Shown: piece by piece, positions 40,137 to 48,480 of the stretch
Position numbering within the stretch: position 1 is the first letter of the stretch
Layout of the letters: the number at the start of each line of letters is the position of its first letter
NCBI RefSeq assembly: GCF_927798095.1
Contig: NZ_CAKMMF010000020.1
Coordinates: forward strand, 1 to 64,000
Source: Paenibacillus plantiphilus
Lineage (GTDB): Bacteria > Bacillota > Bacilli > Paenibacillales > Paenibacillaceae
Direction: 5' to 3'
DNA length: 64,000 bases
Notes under the pieces: model-generated
Told to the model about the DNA's origin: nothing
Databases searched by the model: none
Seen by the model: the letters and a program-made list of their open reading frames with translations, nothing else
Made by a program: the position numbers and the translations under genes

Positions 40137-41747
40137 ATGGAAAAGCGGAGCGCTGCGGCGCATGTGGTGGATATTCTGGTTACGAGCGATATACACGGGC
40201 ACATATATCCGACGGATTACCGCACTCGCGAGGTTCGGGATATGGGCCTTGCCAAAGCGGCGACGATTATCCGGCGCGAGCGGCTTGTCTCGCCTCAATT
40301 GCTGCTCGTGGACAATGGCGACCTGATTCAAGGCTCGCCGCAAGCTTATTATTACGCTCGCAAGCAGGGAGACAGGCCGCATCCTGCGGTTGTCGTGCTG
40401 AATGAGCTTCAATATGATGCTGCCGTGCTAGGCAATCATGAATTCAATTATGGCCTTGATGCGCTGCGCACAATTGTGCGCGATTCGCGCTTCCCATGGC
40501 TGTCAGCCGGCATTACGGATGACAAGAGCAATGAACCTGCATTCGGCATGCCATATATAACGAAGGTGGTGGGCGATGGAATCAAGGTCGCGATTCTTGG
40601 TATAACGACACATTTTATACCGAATTGGGAGAACCCGCTGCATATCGAGGACCTGAGCTTTGCCGATGCGCTGGAGACGACGCGCACCTGGGTGGCTCGC
40701 ATCCGGGAGGAAGAGAATCCGCAACTGCTCGTTGTGTCCTATCATGGCGGGTTCGAGCGCAATCTCGCTACGGGGCTGCCGGAGGGCAGGGGGACAAGTG
40801 AGAATCAGGCCTATGCGATGTGTACGGAGGTTGAGGGCATTGATGTGTTGATTACCGGTCATCAGCATCGCTCGCTTGCGGCTGAAGTGAATGGCGTAAC
40901 GATTATTCAGCCGGGCTGCAATGGAGGAGCAGTAGGGAAGGTCAGTGTCGAATTCGCAGATGTGGAAGGGCAATGGACGATTGCCGCGAAGAAGGCGGAG
41001 CTTCTTCGTGTCGATCATACGATTGCGCCGGATGAAGCGGTGCTGGAGCTGACGCGGGACATGGAGTCAGAGACGCAAGCGTGGCTGGATCAGCAGATTG
41101 GCCAAGTTGTCGGGGATATGACGATAACTAGTCCGCTGGAATGCCGGAGAGCGGATCATCCGTTCATCGCCTTTATTAACAAGGTGCAGATGGAAATAGC
41201 CGGAGTCGAGCTGTCGCATACAGCTCTGCTCAATCATGAATCGGAAGGGTTTGGATCGATTATTACGATGCGGGATATTCTGACAAACTTTATGTACCCC
41301 AATACGCTTACTGTATTGCGGCTGACCGGCAGCGACATTCGGGAGGCGCTGGAGCAGACTGCCGCCTACTTCAGAGTGGAAGCGGGCGGAGCTCTTGGCG
41401 TGAATCCCTCGTATATTGAGCCCAAGTTATTGCATTACAACTATGATATGTGGGCGGGCATCGAGTACGAGCTGGATGTTTCCAGACCAATTGGGGAGCG
41501 GGTTGTTAAGCTGATGGGCAGCAAGGGACAGCCGATTGAGCCCGATGGGCACTATGATGTCGTTATGAACAGCTATCGGGCTTCCGGGGGCGGAGATTAT
41601 GACATGTACAGGGGCAAGCCGGTCGTGAAAGAGATAGATATTGATATGTCGGAGCTGATAGCAGATAATATTATTCAGAGAAAGATTATCTATGCAGAGA
41701 GAAGCAGCCGTTGGAAGGTTGTGATCGATACTGCAGAGCATGAATAG
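40137..41747 (+). CDS. 5'-nucleotidase / 2',3'-cyclic phosphodiesterase family protein, cytoplasmic
   Basis: 536 residues. The metallophosphoesterase domain (about 1-270) has DIHGH, DNGDLIQGSP, GNHEFNYG, SYHGG and GHQHRS, all dinuclear-metal ligands. The 5'-nucleotidase C-terminal domain (about 320-500) has GVNPSYIEP and a late SYRASGGGDYDMY, the substrate-stacking region. No signal peptide, unlike UshA, so it should act inside the cell on nucleotides or cyclic nucleotides. Good AGAAGGAG ribosome-binding site. Forms an apparent two-gene operon with the HAD hydrolase 9 bp on. Confidence 0.92.
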   Translation: MEKRSAAAHVVDILVTSDIHGHIYPTDYRTREVRDMGLAKAATIIRRERLVSPQLLLVDNGDLIQGSPQAYYYARKQGDRPHPAVVVLNELQYDAAVLGNHEFNYGLDALRTIVRDSRFPWLSAGITDDKSNEPAFGMPYITKVVGDGIKVAILGITTHFIPNWENPLHIEDLSFADALETTRTWVARIREEENPQLLVVSYHGGFERNLATGLPEGRGTSENQAYAMCTEVEGIDVLITGHQHRSLAAEVNGVTIIQPGCNGGAVGKVSVEFADVEGQWTIAAKKAELLRVDHTIAPDEAVLELTRDMESETQAWLDQQIGQVVGDMTITSPLECRRADHPFIAFINKVQMEIAGVELSHTALLNHESEGFGSIITMRDILTNFMYPNTLTVLRLTGSDIREALEQTAAYFRVEAGGALGVNPSYIEPKLLHYNYDMWAGIEYELDVSRPIGERVVKLMGSKGQPIEPDGHYDVVMNSYRASGGGDYDMYRGKPVVKEIDIDMSELIADNIIQRKIIYAERSSRWKVVIDTAEHE

Positions 41748-41756
41748 ACTGAGAGG

Positions 41757-42476
41757 ATGAAGGACGTGTACCAAACTTATATTTTTGACCTATACGGAAC
41801 TTTAATAGATATTGAGACGGATGAGAATTGTCCGCGCCTATGGGATGCAATGATGCATCATTTCCGTTATAAAGGGATGGAGACTACCGCAGACGAGCTG
41901 AAGCGGCTTGTTGACGAGGAAGTGGAGCGTCAATTGTCCGAGGAACGGAAGAAATGCGAGGTTCCCGATTTCGTAATGGAGGAAGTGCTGGCAGAGGTTG
42001 CCTCCAAGCTGAATGGCAAGCCGTCGAAGGCTTGGCTGGAAGAAACGGTCAGATGGTTCCGTACTGTGTCCATGCGCCATATTGCCCTATATGATGGCGT
42101 TGTAGAAATATTGGAGAGCCTGAGAGCGAAGGGCAAGAAGGTATACCTGCTGTCCAACGGACAGAAAACCTTCATTGAAGCGGAATTGAAGAGACTGGGC
42201 ATCTACAAGCTGTTTCACGGTATTGCGATCTCATCCGAGGCTAAGCTGAGCAAGCCGGACCCGCTCTTCTATCAATATCTCTCCCGCACATACGGGGCAG
42301 ATCTATCCTCGGCGATTATGATCGGGAACGATCCGAGAACAGATTTGGAAGGCGCGAGAAGGATCGGGATCGACGCCTGCTATCTCCACACCGCCTCTTC
42401 TCCTGACAATATGAAGGTGGAGAGCAAGTTCCAAATCTGGGACGGCGATCTGCGTCAAATTCCAGGCTGGGCTTAA
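41757..42476 (+). CDS. HAD-superfamily hydrolase
   Basis: 239 residues. Motif I FDLYGTLID, motif II LLSNGQKT, motif III lysine in SKPDPLFYQY and motif IV IGNDPRTDLEGARR are intact, with a helical cap between I and II. It probably dephosphorylates a small phosphate ester. Operonic placement behind the 5'-nucleotidase-family gene suggests nucleotide or sugar-phosphate turnover. Followed by a strong terminator. Confidence 0.92.
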   Translation: MKDVYQTYIFDLYGTLIDIETDENCPRLWDAMMHHFRYKGMETTADELKRLVDEEVERQLSEERKKCEVPDFVMEEVLAEVASKLNGKPSKAWLEETVRWFRTVSMRHIALYDGVVEILESLRAKGKKVYLLSNGQKTFIEAELKRLGIYKLFHGIAISSEAKLSKPDPLFYQYLSRTYGADLSSAIMIGNDPRTDLEGARRIGIDACYLHTASSPDNMKVESKFQIWDGDLRQIPGWA

Positions 42477-42496
42477 ATAATTGGGAAGCACTACCA

Positions 42497-42529
42497 AGGA
42501 GGGTGACATTCGGCATCCCTCCCTTTTTT
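42497..42529 (+). terminator. Rho-independent terminator after the HAD gene
   Basis: AGGAGGG(T)G pairs with C(A)TCCCTCC, followed by CTTTTTTG. It lies 20 bp after the stop. Confidence 0.9.
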
Positions 42530-42674
42530 GTATGTGTGCGTTGCATGGGGACACTGGAAGGCTGCGCCCCATAGCTGCTCATTCAAGCGCCGGATATCGT
42601 ATTTACCCACTAAATAACACGCCTTGTATGCCTGTTTTTATATTGATATCCCTAATATTTGCAACCCCAAATGT

Positions 42675-42703
42675 TTGAGTTAAGCGTCGATTTATGGTAT
42701 AAT
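42675..42703 (+). promoter_or_regulatory. Sigma-A-type promoter
   Basis: TTGAGT, 17-bp spacer, perfect TATAAT; 35 bp before the ATG of the 118-residue gene, which has an AAAAGGAGGTG ribosome-binding site. One of the best promoter matches in the window. Confidence 0.75.
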
Positions 42704-42738
42704 TTCGTTATATTCGTGAGAAAAGGAGGTGAAGTTGC

Positions 42739-43095
42739 ATGTTATCTCGTGATATCTCGTCTAATCGTTCGTTTTCTCTTGTTTTAATTGTTGTGTTTAT
42801 GGTTTTTGCTATGCCGACTCCGATAGTCGAGTCTTATGTCAGTGAAACGACACGCGTAATACTGACACAAGGCATTGAGAATAAAGTAAACAAGGTCGTC
42901 TTACGTAAGCACATCGTGCCGGAAGGGCTTCGATTAGCTGCGCTTTTCTCTGCGTTATCTTTCCTCTTGGTCGCCATGATCAGAGCTACGTGGGGCTCGT
43001 TATTGGAGACTCATCTCACGTTCTACCCTCAGATTGCCCGCCGATTAACGCGGCTGCTTCTCTCCCCTATTAAGAAAACTTCCGTATTTGTGTAG
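42739..43095 (+). CDS. Hypothetical membrane protein, 118 residues
   Basis: No family recognised. Two hydrophobic stretches lie at about residues 13-30 (SLVLIVVFMVFAMPTPIV) and 66-82 (LAALFSALSFLLVAMI), with a short polar region between them and a basic C-terminus. The near-consensus promoter and strong ribosome-binding site argue that it is expressed. It stands alone between the HAD gene and the khtTU-like pair. Confidence 0.65.
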   Translation: MLSRDISSNRSFSLVLIVVFMVFAMPTPIVESYVSETTRVILTQGIENKVNKVVLRKHIVPEGLRLAALFSALSFLLVAMIRATWGSLLETHLTFYPQIARRLTRLLLSPIKKTSVFV

Positions 43096-43371
43096 CTGTT
43101 CGAGGTCCCTTCATTCATTGATCCATTAAGCTTGGCTGTTTTCGGTATTTTTCGATAGATCGCAATTTTTTCGGCTAACGATCACCGGTTTCTTTGTGCT
43201 ACCTATCTAGTCCAGTCCAATCTAAGCAATGAGCGTTCTCTGTTTCGTTTTGTGAAAAAAACGACAGTCGAAGTTCTGTTTGCTCATGCCCAAAATAGGA
43301 AATCATAAGAAGGGACTCGTTCTGTTGAGTCTCTAAACCAAATTTGAATACAAAGCAGGAGGTTTATATAG

Positions 43372-43866
43372 ATGACAATCCGTGAAACTGATCTCCCTGG
43401 AATTGGGAAGAAATTTCAAGTTACAACAAGAGGTGGCGACAAGCTGGTCATCGTCGTCCATGATGATGGCAGACGGGAATGTTACCACTTTGATCCTGAG
43501 AATCCGGATGATACGGTCTCTATCGTTACACTGGATGATGATGAAGCGCGGATGGTTGCCGCTATTATTGGCGGGATGACCTACAAGCCGCGGGCGCTGG
43601 AGACGATCGAGGTGGCGCTTGACGATCTTATTATTGAATGGTATCGGGTCGAGCCGGAGTACAAATGCGTGGGCAAAACAATCGGCGAGCTGAACGTGCG
43701 CCAAATCTCTGGAGCGACCATTATCGCTATTGTCGGGAAGCAGCAATCCAAGCAAATTAATCCGGGGCCGGATGTGGTCATTAAAGCAGAAGCAACGCTA
43801 ATTGTTGCAGGCGAGAGGGGGCAGCAGAAGCTTTTCAAAAACATTATGATGAACGGATGTGAATGA
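43372..43866 (+). CDS. khtT: K+/H+ antiporter regulatory subunit (KhtT-like)
   Basis: 164 residues. The N-terminal half (ETDLPGIGKKFQVTTRGGDK) is the KhtT-type domain. The C-terminal half is a TrkA-C/RCK-C domain (GKTIGELNVRQISGATIIAI, ending LIVAGERGQQKLF). In Bacillus KhtT gates the antiporter KhtU and binds c-di-AMP. A CAGGAGG ribosome-binding site is present, and the gene overlaps khtU-like by 8 bp. Confidence 0.9.
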   Translation: MTIRETDLPGIGKKFQVTTRGGDKLVIVVHDDGRRECYHFDPENPDDTVSIVTLDDDEARMVAAIIGGMTYKPRALETIEVALDDLIIEWYRVEPEYKCVGKTIGELNVRQISGATIIAIVGKQQSKQINPGPDVVIKAEATLIVAGERGQQKLFKNIMMNGCE

Positions 43867-45085
43867 GCGCATGAACTATATCGTATTTGAAATCGGAATT
43901 GCAATCGGGCTCATAGCGCTTGCGGGCTTATTGTCAGCCAAGCTGCGTTTTTCAGTTATTCCCTTCTATATATTGGTCGGCATGGCGGTGGGACCGCATT
44001 CCTTCGAATTCTGGCATATCGATCTGCGATTTATCGAGAGTCAGCCGTTTATCGAATTTCTCGGCCGTATCGGAGTTCTGTTCCTGTTGTTCTATCTGGG
44101 ACTTGAATTCTCTGTAGGCCGCTTGATCAAATCTGGCAAATCCATTGCAGTTGGCGGCACGATCTACATCCTCATCAACTTTACGCTTGGTCTGGTTTTC
44201 GGCTGGGTGGCCGGATTCCCGCTGCTGGAGCTGCTAATTATTGCGGGTATTACAACGATATCCTCCAGTGCGATTGCAGCTAAGGTCCTTGTCGATCTGA
44301 AGCGGACCGCCAACCCGGAGACAGAGATGATTCTGGGCATTATTATGTTTGAGGATGTGTTCCTCGCCATCTATATTTCGATTTTATCCGGTCTTATCCT
44401 CAGCGGCTCCACCTCGCTTGGCGGCATTGCCATGTCCGCGCTGCTTGCGCTTGGCTTCATGCTGCTGGTCCTTATTATCGGACGCAAGGCGGTTCCACTG
44501 CTCAACCGAATGCTGAATATTCGTTCCAATGAGCTGTTCCTGCTCGTTATCTTCGCGATTCTGTTTATTATCGCGGGCTTCTCTGAGACGATTCATGTTG
44601 CGGAAGCGATAGGAGCGCTGCTTGTTGGTCTTGTGCTTGCCGAAACCGAGCATATGAAACGAATTGAGCATTTGATCCTGCCATTTCGCGACTTCTTCGG
44701 AGCGATCTTCTTCTTCAGCTTTGGTCTGACGATTGATCCGACAACGCTCGGCGGGGCAGTATGGCTATCGATTGGGGCAGTGGTATTAACGCTGATCGGA
44801 AACTTCGCTGCAGGCATGTGGGCGGGACATAGTGCGGGCTTGTCGGCAAAAGCATCCGTGAATATCGGCTTTACCATTGTGGCGCGCGGTGAATTCTCGA
44901 TTATTATGGCTAATTTGGCCAAAGCAGGAGGCCTGCTGCCGATCGTTCAGCCTTTTGCCGCTTTGTATGTGCTCATTCTGGCGGTTCTGGGGCCGCTGCT
45001 AACGAAGGAAACCAAATCGATCTATAAGCTGCTGAATTGGATCTTTCGCTTTAAGGATAAGCGAGTCAACGCGCAGAAACATTGA
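43859..45085 (+). CDS. khtU: Cation/proton antiporter (KhtU-like, CPA2 family)
   Basis: 408 residues with about 12 membrane helices. CPA2 features include VGMAVGPHSFEFW, LLFYLGLEFSVGRL, TTISSSAIAAKVL and FGLTIDP. It exchanges K+ (and possibly NH4+ or Na+) for protons and should be controlled by the KhtT-like subunit. GTG 43859 overlaps khtT; an ATG at 43871 (MNYIVFEIG) is an alternative start. Coupled translation of the pair is likely. Confidence 0.9.
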   Translation: MNERMNYIVFEIGIAIGLIALAGLLSAKLRFSVIPFYILVGMAVGPHSFEFWHIDLRFIESQPFIEFLGRIGVLFLLFYLGLEFSVGRLIKSGKSIAVGGTIYILINFTLGLVFGWVAGFPLLELLIIAGITTISSSAIAAKVLVDLKRTANPETEMILGIIMFEDVFLAIYISILSGLILSGSTSLGGIAMSALLALGFMLLVLIIGRKAVPLLNRMLNIRSNELFLLVIFAILFIIAGFSETIHVAEAIGALLVGLVLAETEHMKRIEHLILPFRDFFGAIFFFSFGLTIDPTTLGGAVWLSIGAVVLTLIGNFAAGMWAGHSAGLSAKASVNIGFTIVARGEFSIIMANLAKAGGLLPIVQPFAALYVLILAVLGPLLTKETKSIYKLLNWIFRFKDKRVNAQKH

Positions 45086-45141
45086 ACCTTACTGCATTCA
45101 TAGGAAGGAGCTTCTAAACCACTGGTGAGGAGGAATTCACA

Positions 45142-45723
45142 ATGAGACATGTACAGGAATCAATATGGAGCAAAGGAATGGTGATACAGCGAAGTGGAAG
45201 CGGCTCGGCTGCTGTCGGATTGGCATTGCTGATCACGCTTGGGATGTCGGCAGGTCTAGAAGGGCTTGCCGGTCCCAAAGGGACTGCAGCGGCAGGAATT
45301 ATGCAGTCAGCGGCCACATATGTCATAGTGCTCGGATTAGCCTTTGTCGCCGCGTACCATCTGGCGAAACGGTCGTCCTCGACACGAATGATGCAGATCA
45401 GCAGCATGTATGCTGATGAAATCGACGAAGCTATAAGACAGACGATCAACCGTGAGGTGGTGCGTGTAGCGAGCAGAAGCATAGGGGACGGGGAGATGCA
45501 GCACACGATGCAGATGCTGATCTACAGGCTTGAGGAGCGGACGGTCAAGGATCTCATTCAATCGATTGATCCTGATGCCATTGTCAGTGTTATCCCGATG
45601 CACCGCTGGAGGCAAATGAACGAGGATGCCTCCAAGCCGGAGTCGAGAACAAGGGCTAAGCTGCAGCGATCCGACAGAATGCCGCCTGTATCGAAGTACG
45701 GCAATAAATTCACAGACGGTTAA
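45142..45723 (+). CDS. Hypothetical membrane protein, 193 residues
   Basis: No family recognised. Two predicted helices at about residues 22-42 and 55-75 are followed by a 115-residue cytoplasm-like region (EIDEAIRQTINREVVRVASR, with a short EERTVKDLIQSIDPDAIVSV). A GGTGAGGAGG ribosome-binding site precedes the ATG. It follows khtU-like by 56 bp and may be cotranscribed. Confidence 0.7.
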   Translation: MRHVQESIWSKGMVIQRSGSGSAAVGLALLITLGMSAGLEGLAGPKGTAAAGIMQSAATYVIVLGLAFVAAYHLAKRSSSTRMMQISSMYADEIDEAIRQTINREVVRVASRSIGDGEMQHTMQMLIYRLEERTVKDLIQSIDPDAIVSVIPMHRWRQMNEDASKPESRTRAKLQRSDRMPPVSKYGNKFTDG

Positions 45724-45731
45724 GCGGCCGC

Positions 45732-45870
45732 AGCCAGCACGGGTAAGATATTGAACAGCCTTATCGGCTGCCAGCGATAAGGTTAGAGATACTGAGCAGC
45801 CGCAGCTGATGTCAGCGATAAGGTTATTGATATTGAACAGCCGTATCGGCTACCAGCGATATGGTTAAAG
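45732..45870. repeat. Three tandem 41-bp repeats with an internal hairpin
   Basis: CAGCGAT recurs at 45772, 45813 and 45854, an exact 41-bp period. The best unit pairs CCTTATCG with CGATAAGG around GCTGCCAG. Units are about 75-85% alike by eye. They lie in the short gap after the 193-residue gene. Confidence 0.8.
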
Positions 45871-45888
45871 ATACCGTCCGTCATAGAG

Positions 45889-45920
45889 AAGAGGCCTTCA
45901 ACTGATGAGAAGGCCTCTTT
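45889..45920. terminator. Bidirectional rho-independent terminator
   Basis: AAGAGGCCTTC / GAGAAGGCCTCTT with T-rich flank on the plus side. It overlaps the stop codon of the convergent hxlR-type gene. Confidence 0.88.
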
Positions 45921-46284
45921 ATTGCTGTTTATCGACGTGGTCATCGTTCGAAGGGACGAGCGGGTCGTCCAGCCACTTTTGCCCCCACGTGCTCATCTCG
46001 ATCATCACATTGCGGAAATCAATGCCCCTCTGCGTCAAGGCATATTCAACAGTTACAGGAATAGTGGGATACACCTGGCGGCTGATTATTTCGTTCTTCA
46101 GCAGATGTCTGAGTGTATCGGACAACGCCTTGGAGCTTACATGATTCAATTGACGCTGAAGCTCATTATATCGTTTCGTACCTGTGAATAATTGCGTGAT
46201 AACGAGAAAAGACCATTTGCCGCCAAATATATTCAGCACCTTCATGACATGCAAGGAACAAATGCCTTCTTTAAAATCCTCCAT
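45919..46284 (-). CDS. HxlR-family transcriptional regulator
   Basis: 121 residues from the ATG at 46284, preceded by AGGGGTG; a GTG three codons upstream is in frame. The winged helix-turn-helix includes LNIFGGKWSFLVITQLFTGT, YNELQRQLNHVSSKALSDTL and the wing segment YPTIPVTVEYALTQRG. No conserved Cys near the start other than Cys9 (KEGICSL), the place of the redox-sensing Cys in HypR/YodB-type regulators. Divergent from a nitroreductase gene, the classical partner, so it probably represses it until an electrophile or oxidant acts. Confidence 0.9.
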   Translation of the reverse strand: MEDFKEGICSLHVMKVLNIFGGKWSFLVITQLFTGTKRYNELQRQLNHVSSKALSDTLRHLLKNEIISRQVYPTIPVTVEYALTQRGIDFRNVMIEMSTWGQKWLDDPLVPSNDDHVDKQQ

Positions 46285-46351
46285 TGCAATCACCCCTGTT
46301 ACAAATAGTAAGCAAGTTAATTATTTTTTACAACATATAAAAATATTGCGT

Positions 46352-46370
46352 ACTTTACAGTATAAAGTAT
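46352..46370. promoter_or_regulatory. Candidate HxlR operator in the divergent promoter region
   Basis: Perfect dyad TACTTTA-N5-TAAAGTA midway between the divergent regulator and nitroreductase genes. Similar A/T-rich dyads serve YodB/HypR-type regulators. Confidence 0.6.
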
Positions 46371-46433
46371 AGGAATTAAAATAACAACGTGAAAAGGAAT
46401 CACTAATTCTACAATTCGGAGGAGATTAAACCT

Positions 46434-47033
46434 ATGGCTAACGACTTTTTGACTGCTATTAGCGAAAGACGCAGCATTTATACGATCAGCAAAGAATCGA
46501 CGATATCAGACGAGCGTATTCTGGAAATCGTACAGGAAACAGTGAAGCACTCGCCTTCCGCATTCAACTCGCAGAGCTCAAGATTGGTTGTTCTTCTAGG
46601 TGAGCAGCATGATAAGCTGTGGGATCTGACTACCGATATTCTGAAAGCCATCGTGCCAGCCGATCAGTTCGAAGCGACGAAGCAAAGAATGGATGGGTTC
46701 CGCAACGGGTATGGAACTGTACTGTTCTTCGAAGACCAATCTGTAGTGGAGCAGTTGCAAGCTGGCTTCCCAACGTATCAGGATCGTTTCCCGGTATGGT
46801 CGGAGCATACGAGCGCCATTCATCAATTCGTTCTCTGGACTGCTCTTGAGCAAGAAGGCTTGGGAGCAAGCCTCCAGCACTATAACCCGCTTATCGATGA
46901 GAAGGTTAGGGCGGAATGGAGCTTGCCAGCAAGCTGGCAGCTCGTAGCCCAGCTTCCATTCGGCAAGCCGACTGCTCCTGCAGGCGAGAAAACGTTCCAG
47001 CCGCTTGAAGACCGCGTGAAGCTGTTCAAATAA
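46434..47033 (+). CDS. Nitroreductase-family oxidoreductase
   Basis: 199 residues of the FMN-dependent nitroreductase fold, of the short HBN1/YdgI-type group. Visible are SERRSIYTISKES near the start (FMN phosphate contact), HSPSAFNSQSSRLVVLLG and the late QLPFGKPTAPAGEKTFQPLE. It reduces nitro-aromatics or quinones with NAD(P)H and may detoxify electrophiles. CGGAGGAG is a good ribosome-binding site. Probably under the divergent HxlR regulator. A hairpin terminator follows. Confidence 0.92.
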   Translation: MANDFLTAISERRSIYTISKESTISDERILEIVQETVKHSPSAFNSQSSRLVVLLGEQHDKLWDLTTDILKAIVPADQFEATKQRMDGFRNGYGTVLFFEDQSVVEQLQAGFPTYQDRFPVWSEHTSAIHQFVLWTALEQEGLGASLQHYNPLIDEKVRAEWSLPASWQLVAQLPFGKPTAPAGEKTFQPLEDRVKLFK

Positions 47034-47038
47034 TAGGA

Positions 47039-47081
47039 GATGGGGCTGTTCTGCGGTTATTGATCGCTGAACAGCCCCATC
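47039..47081 (+). terminator. Hairpin terminator after the nitroreductase gene
   Basis: Perfect 13-bp stem GATGGGGCTGTTC / GAACAGCCCCATC with a 17-base loop; the T-run is poor. Confidence 0.75.
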
Positions 47082-47174
47082 GACGTTGTGCTTCCTCATG
47101 CGCGATGCCTCCAATATAAGAGCAGCGGTCAAGCGCGGTTCCTCCGCGCGAAACTCACTGCCCATAGAATTCTG

Positions 47175-47207
47175 CCATCCGCATATGATCATTGCGGGTG
47201 GTTTTTT
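47175..47207 (+). terminator. Second hairpin terminator upstream of the GntR/ABC operon
   Basis: CCATCCGCA / TGCGGGTGG stem followed by TTTTTTA, 15 bp before the -35 box of the next operon; it insulates that promoter. Confidence 0.8.
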
Positions 47208-47222
47208 ATTGCCAATTTTTAG

Positions 47223-47264
47223 TTGACAGAATTATTGTTACAGTGTACTATTCAACTAGTACAC
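47223..47264 (+). promoter_or_regulatory. Sigma-A promoter overlapped by a perfect GntR-type operator
   Basis: TTGACA (47223), 17-bp spacer, TACTAT (47246). Overlapping the -10 box is a perfect dyad GTGTACTA-N6-TAGTACAC (47243-47264). The second gene of the operon encodes a YtrA-like GntR regulator, so autorepression at this site is the simple reading. Confidence 0.8.
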
Positions 47265-47307
47265 AAATACAAGTGCTATGCATGTGCAAATAAGAGGGGG
47301 AATGTAC

Positions 47308-48078
47308 GTGAAGATGTGGTGGAGTTTGTTCAAGAGGGAGATCAGCTTCGGAACGGAGATGGTACGATCTCAGCAGGCATTGGTCGTCTTAGGATTTATT
47401 CTGATGATATTGTCCGCCTATCTGGGCTACTATTTCAAGTCGGGCGCGGTGAGTAAGATTTGGCTGTTCATTATTTATTTTCAAGTGCTGGCTCCTGTGC
47501 TCTATATGGTGAGAAGCTTGAATAAAGAACGGGAGCGCTCGCCATTGTGGTATCAATTGCCGATGTCAGGGTGGAAGCTGCTGTCTGCCAAGTATGCAGC
47601 TGCTGTGCTGGAGCTGATAGTTGGATTCGCTGCAGCACTCTCCATGTTTCTGGTCGTCTATAAGCTTGAGACATCACAGGAGGACTGGCTCAAGGGAAGC
47701 GGTTTTCCGTTTGAAGAAGCAGCATATTTCTACGGCTTGCTACAGGGCGAGGGCTGGTTGTGGATTGTAGCAACCGGAATTATAGCTGCCATGCTTGCTC
47801 TTCTGGTTGTGAATATTTATTTTATCGCGATGGTGATGTCAAGCAGGGTTGGACGTTGGATGGGGTGGCTCCTGTCGCTTCTAATAGTGAGCGCCTATGT
47901 GGCACTTCATATTAGCTTTGAGATGACGGAGGTTTATAGCGTGCTGGTTGAATGGGTCAGCCTTGGAGGTGCGGGTGAGGATCCTATCTACGCGGGCGAA
48001 CTGCTCTGGAGTGCGCTGAATCTGGCCGTGCTGGTCTATATTCCGGCTTGGCTGCTGGATCGTAAAGTGGAGGTGTAG
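47308..48078 (+). CDS. ABC-type membrane subunit of the YtrA-like operon
   Basis: 256 residues from GTG 47308, 7 bases after GAGGGGG. Starts at ATG 47302 or 47278 are in frame but badly spaced. Six hydrophobic helices, no soluble domain. Begins VKMWWSLFKREISFGTEMVR, like permeases of YtrBCD-type systems. Should pair with the ATPase encoded two genes on. Comparable systems respond to cell-wall antibiotics, but the substrate here is unknown. Confidence 0.82.
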   Translation: MKMWWSLFKREISFGTEMVRSQQALVVLGFILMILSAYLGYYFKSGAVSKIWLFIIYFQVLAPVLYMVRSLNKERERSPLWYQLPMSGWKLLSAKYAAAVLELIVGFAAALSMFLVVYKLETSQEDWLKGSGFPFEEAAYFYGLLQGEGWLWIVATGIIAAMLALLVVNIYFIAMVMSSRVGRWMGWLLSLLIVSAYVALHISFEMTEVYSVLVEWVSLGGAGEDPIYAGELLWSALNLAVLVYIPAWLLDRKVEV

Positions 48079-48081
48079 CAT

Positions 48082-48456
48082 ATGGTTGAACAATTCTCCA
48101 GCACGCAGCCGATTTATATGCAATTAGTGCAGCGGGTTTGTCGGCAGATTGTGCGCAATGAAGTACAGCCTGGTGAGAAGCTGCCCTCTGTCCGGGATTT
48201 GGCGGTTCAATTCGGGGTCAATCCTAATACGGTGCAGCGGGTCAATATGGAGCTGGAGCGGATGGGCATTATTGAGAGCCGCAGAGGGCAAGGAATGTTC
48301 GTCACAGAGGATCAGCCTAGACTTATTATGATGCGGGAGCAGCTCAAGGAGGAGCTGGTCACAAGATTTGCCGACGAAATGCGGGATGTGGGTTTCACAG
48401 ATGAGGAGATTGTCGCCAGTGTTCGATCCCATCTGGAGAAGAGTCCCGATCAATAG
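48082..48456 (+). CDS. GntR-family regulator, YtrA subfamily
   Basis: 124 residues: winged helix (IYMQLVQRVCRQIVRNEVQP, then LPSVRDLAVQFGVNPNTVQR) followed by only about 45 residues of short dimerisation tail, which defines the YtrA subgroup. It lies between the permease and ATPase genes of one operon and is the likely ligand of the dyad at 47243-47264. Gap of 3 bp from the permease gene. Confidence 0.92.
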   Translation: MVEQFSSTQPIYMQLVQRVCRQIVRNEVQPGEKLPSVRDLAVQFGVNPNTVQRVNMELERMGIIESRRGQGMFVTEDQPRLIMMREQLKEELVTRFADEMRDVGFTDEEIVASVRSHLEKSPDQ

Positions 48457-48480
48457 ATCGCTCAGAGGAGGCTGTATAGA

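Noticed and set aside
43096-43371. ydaO (c-di-AMP) riboswitch before the khtTU-like genes
   Set aside because: Expected from biology, but the conserved ydaO core sequences were not found in the leader.
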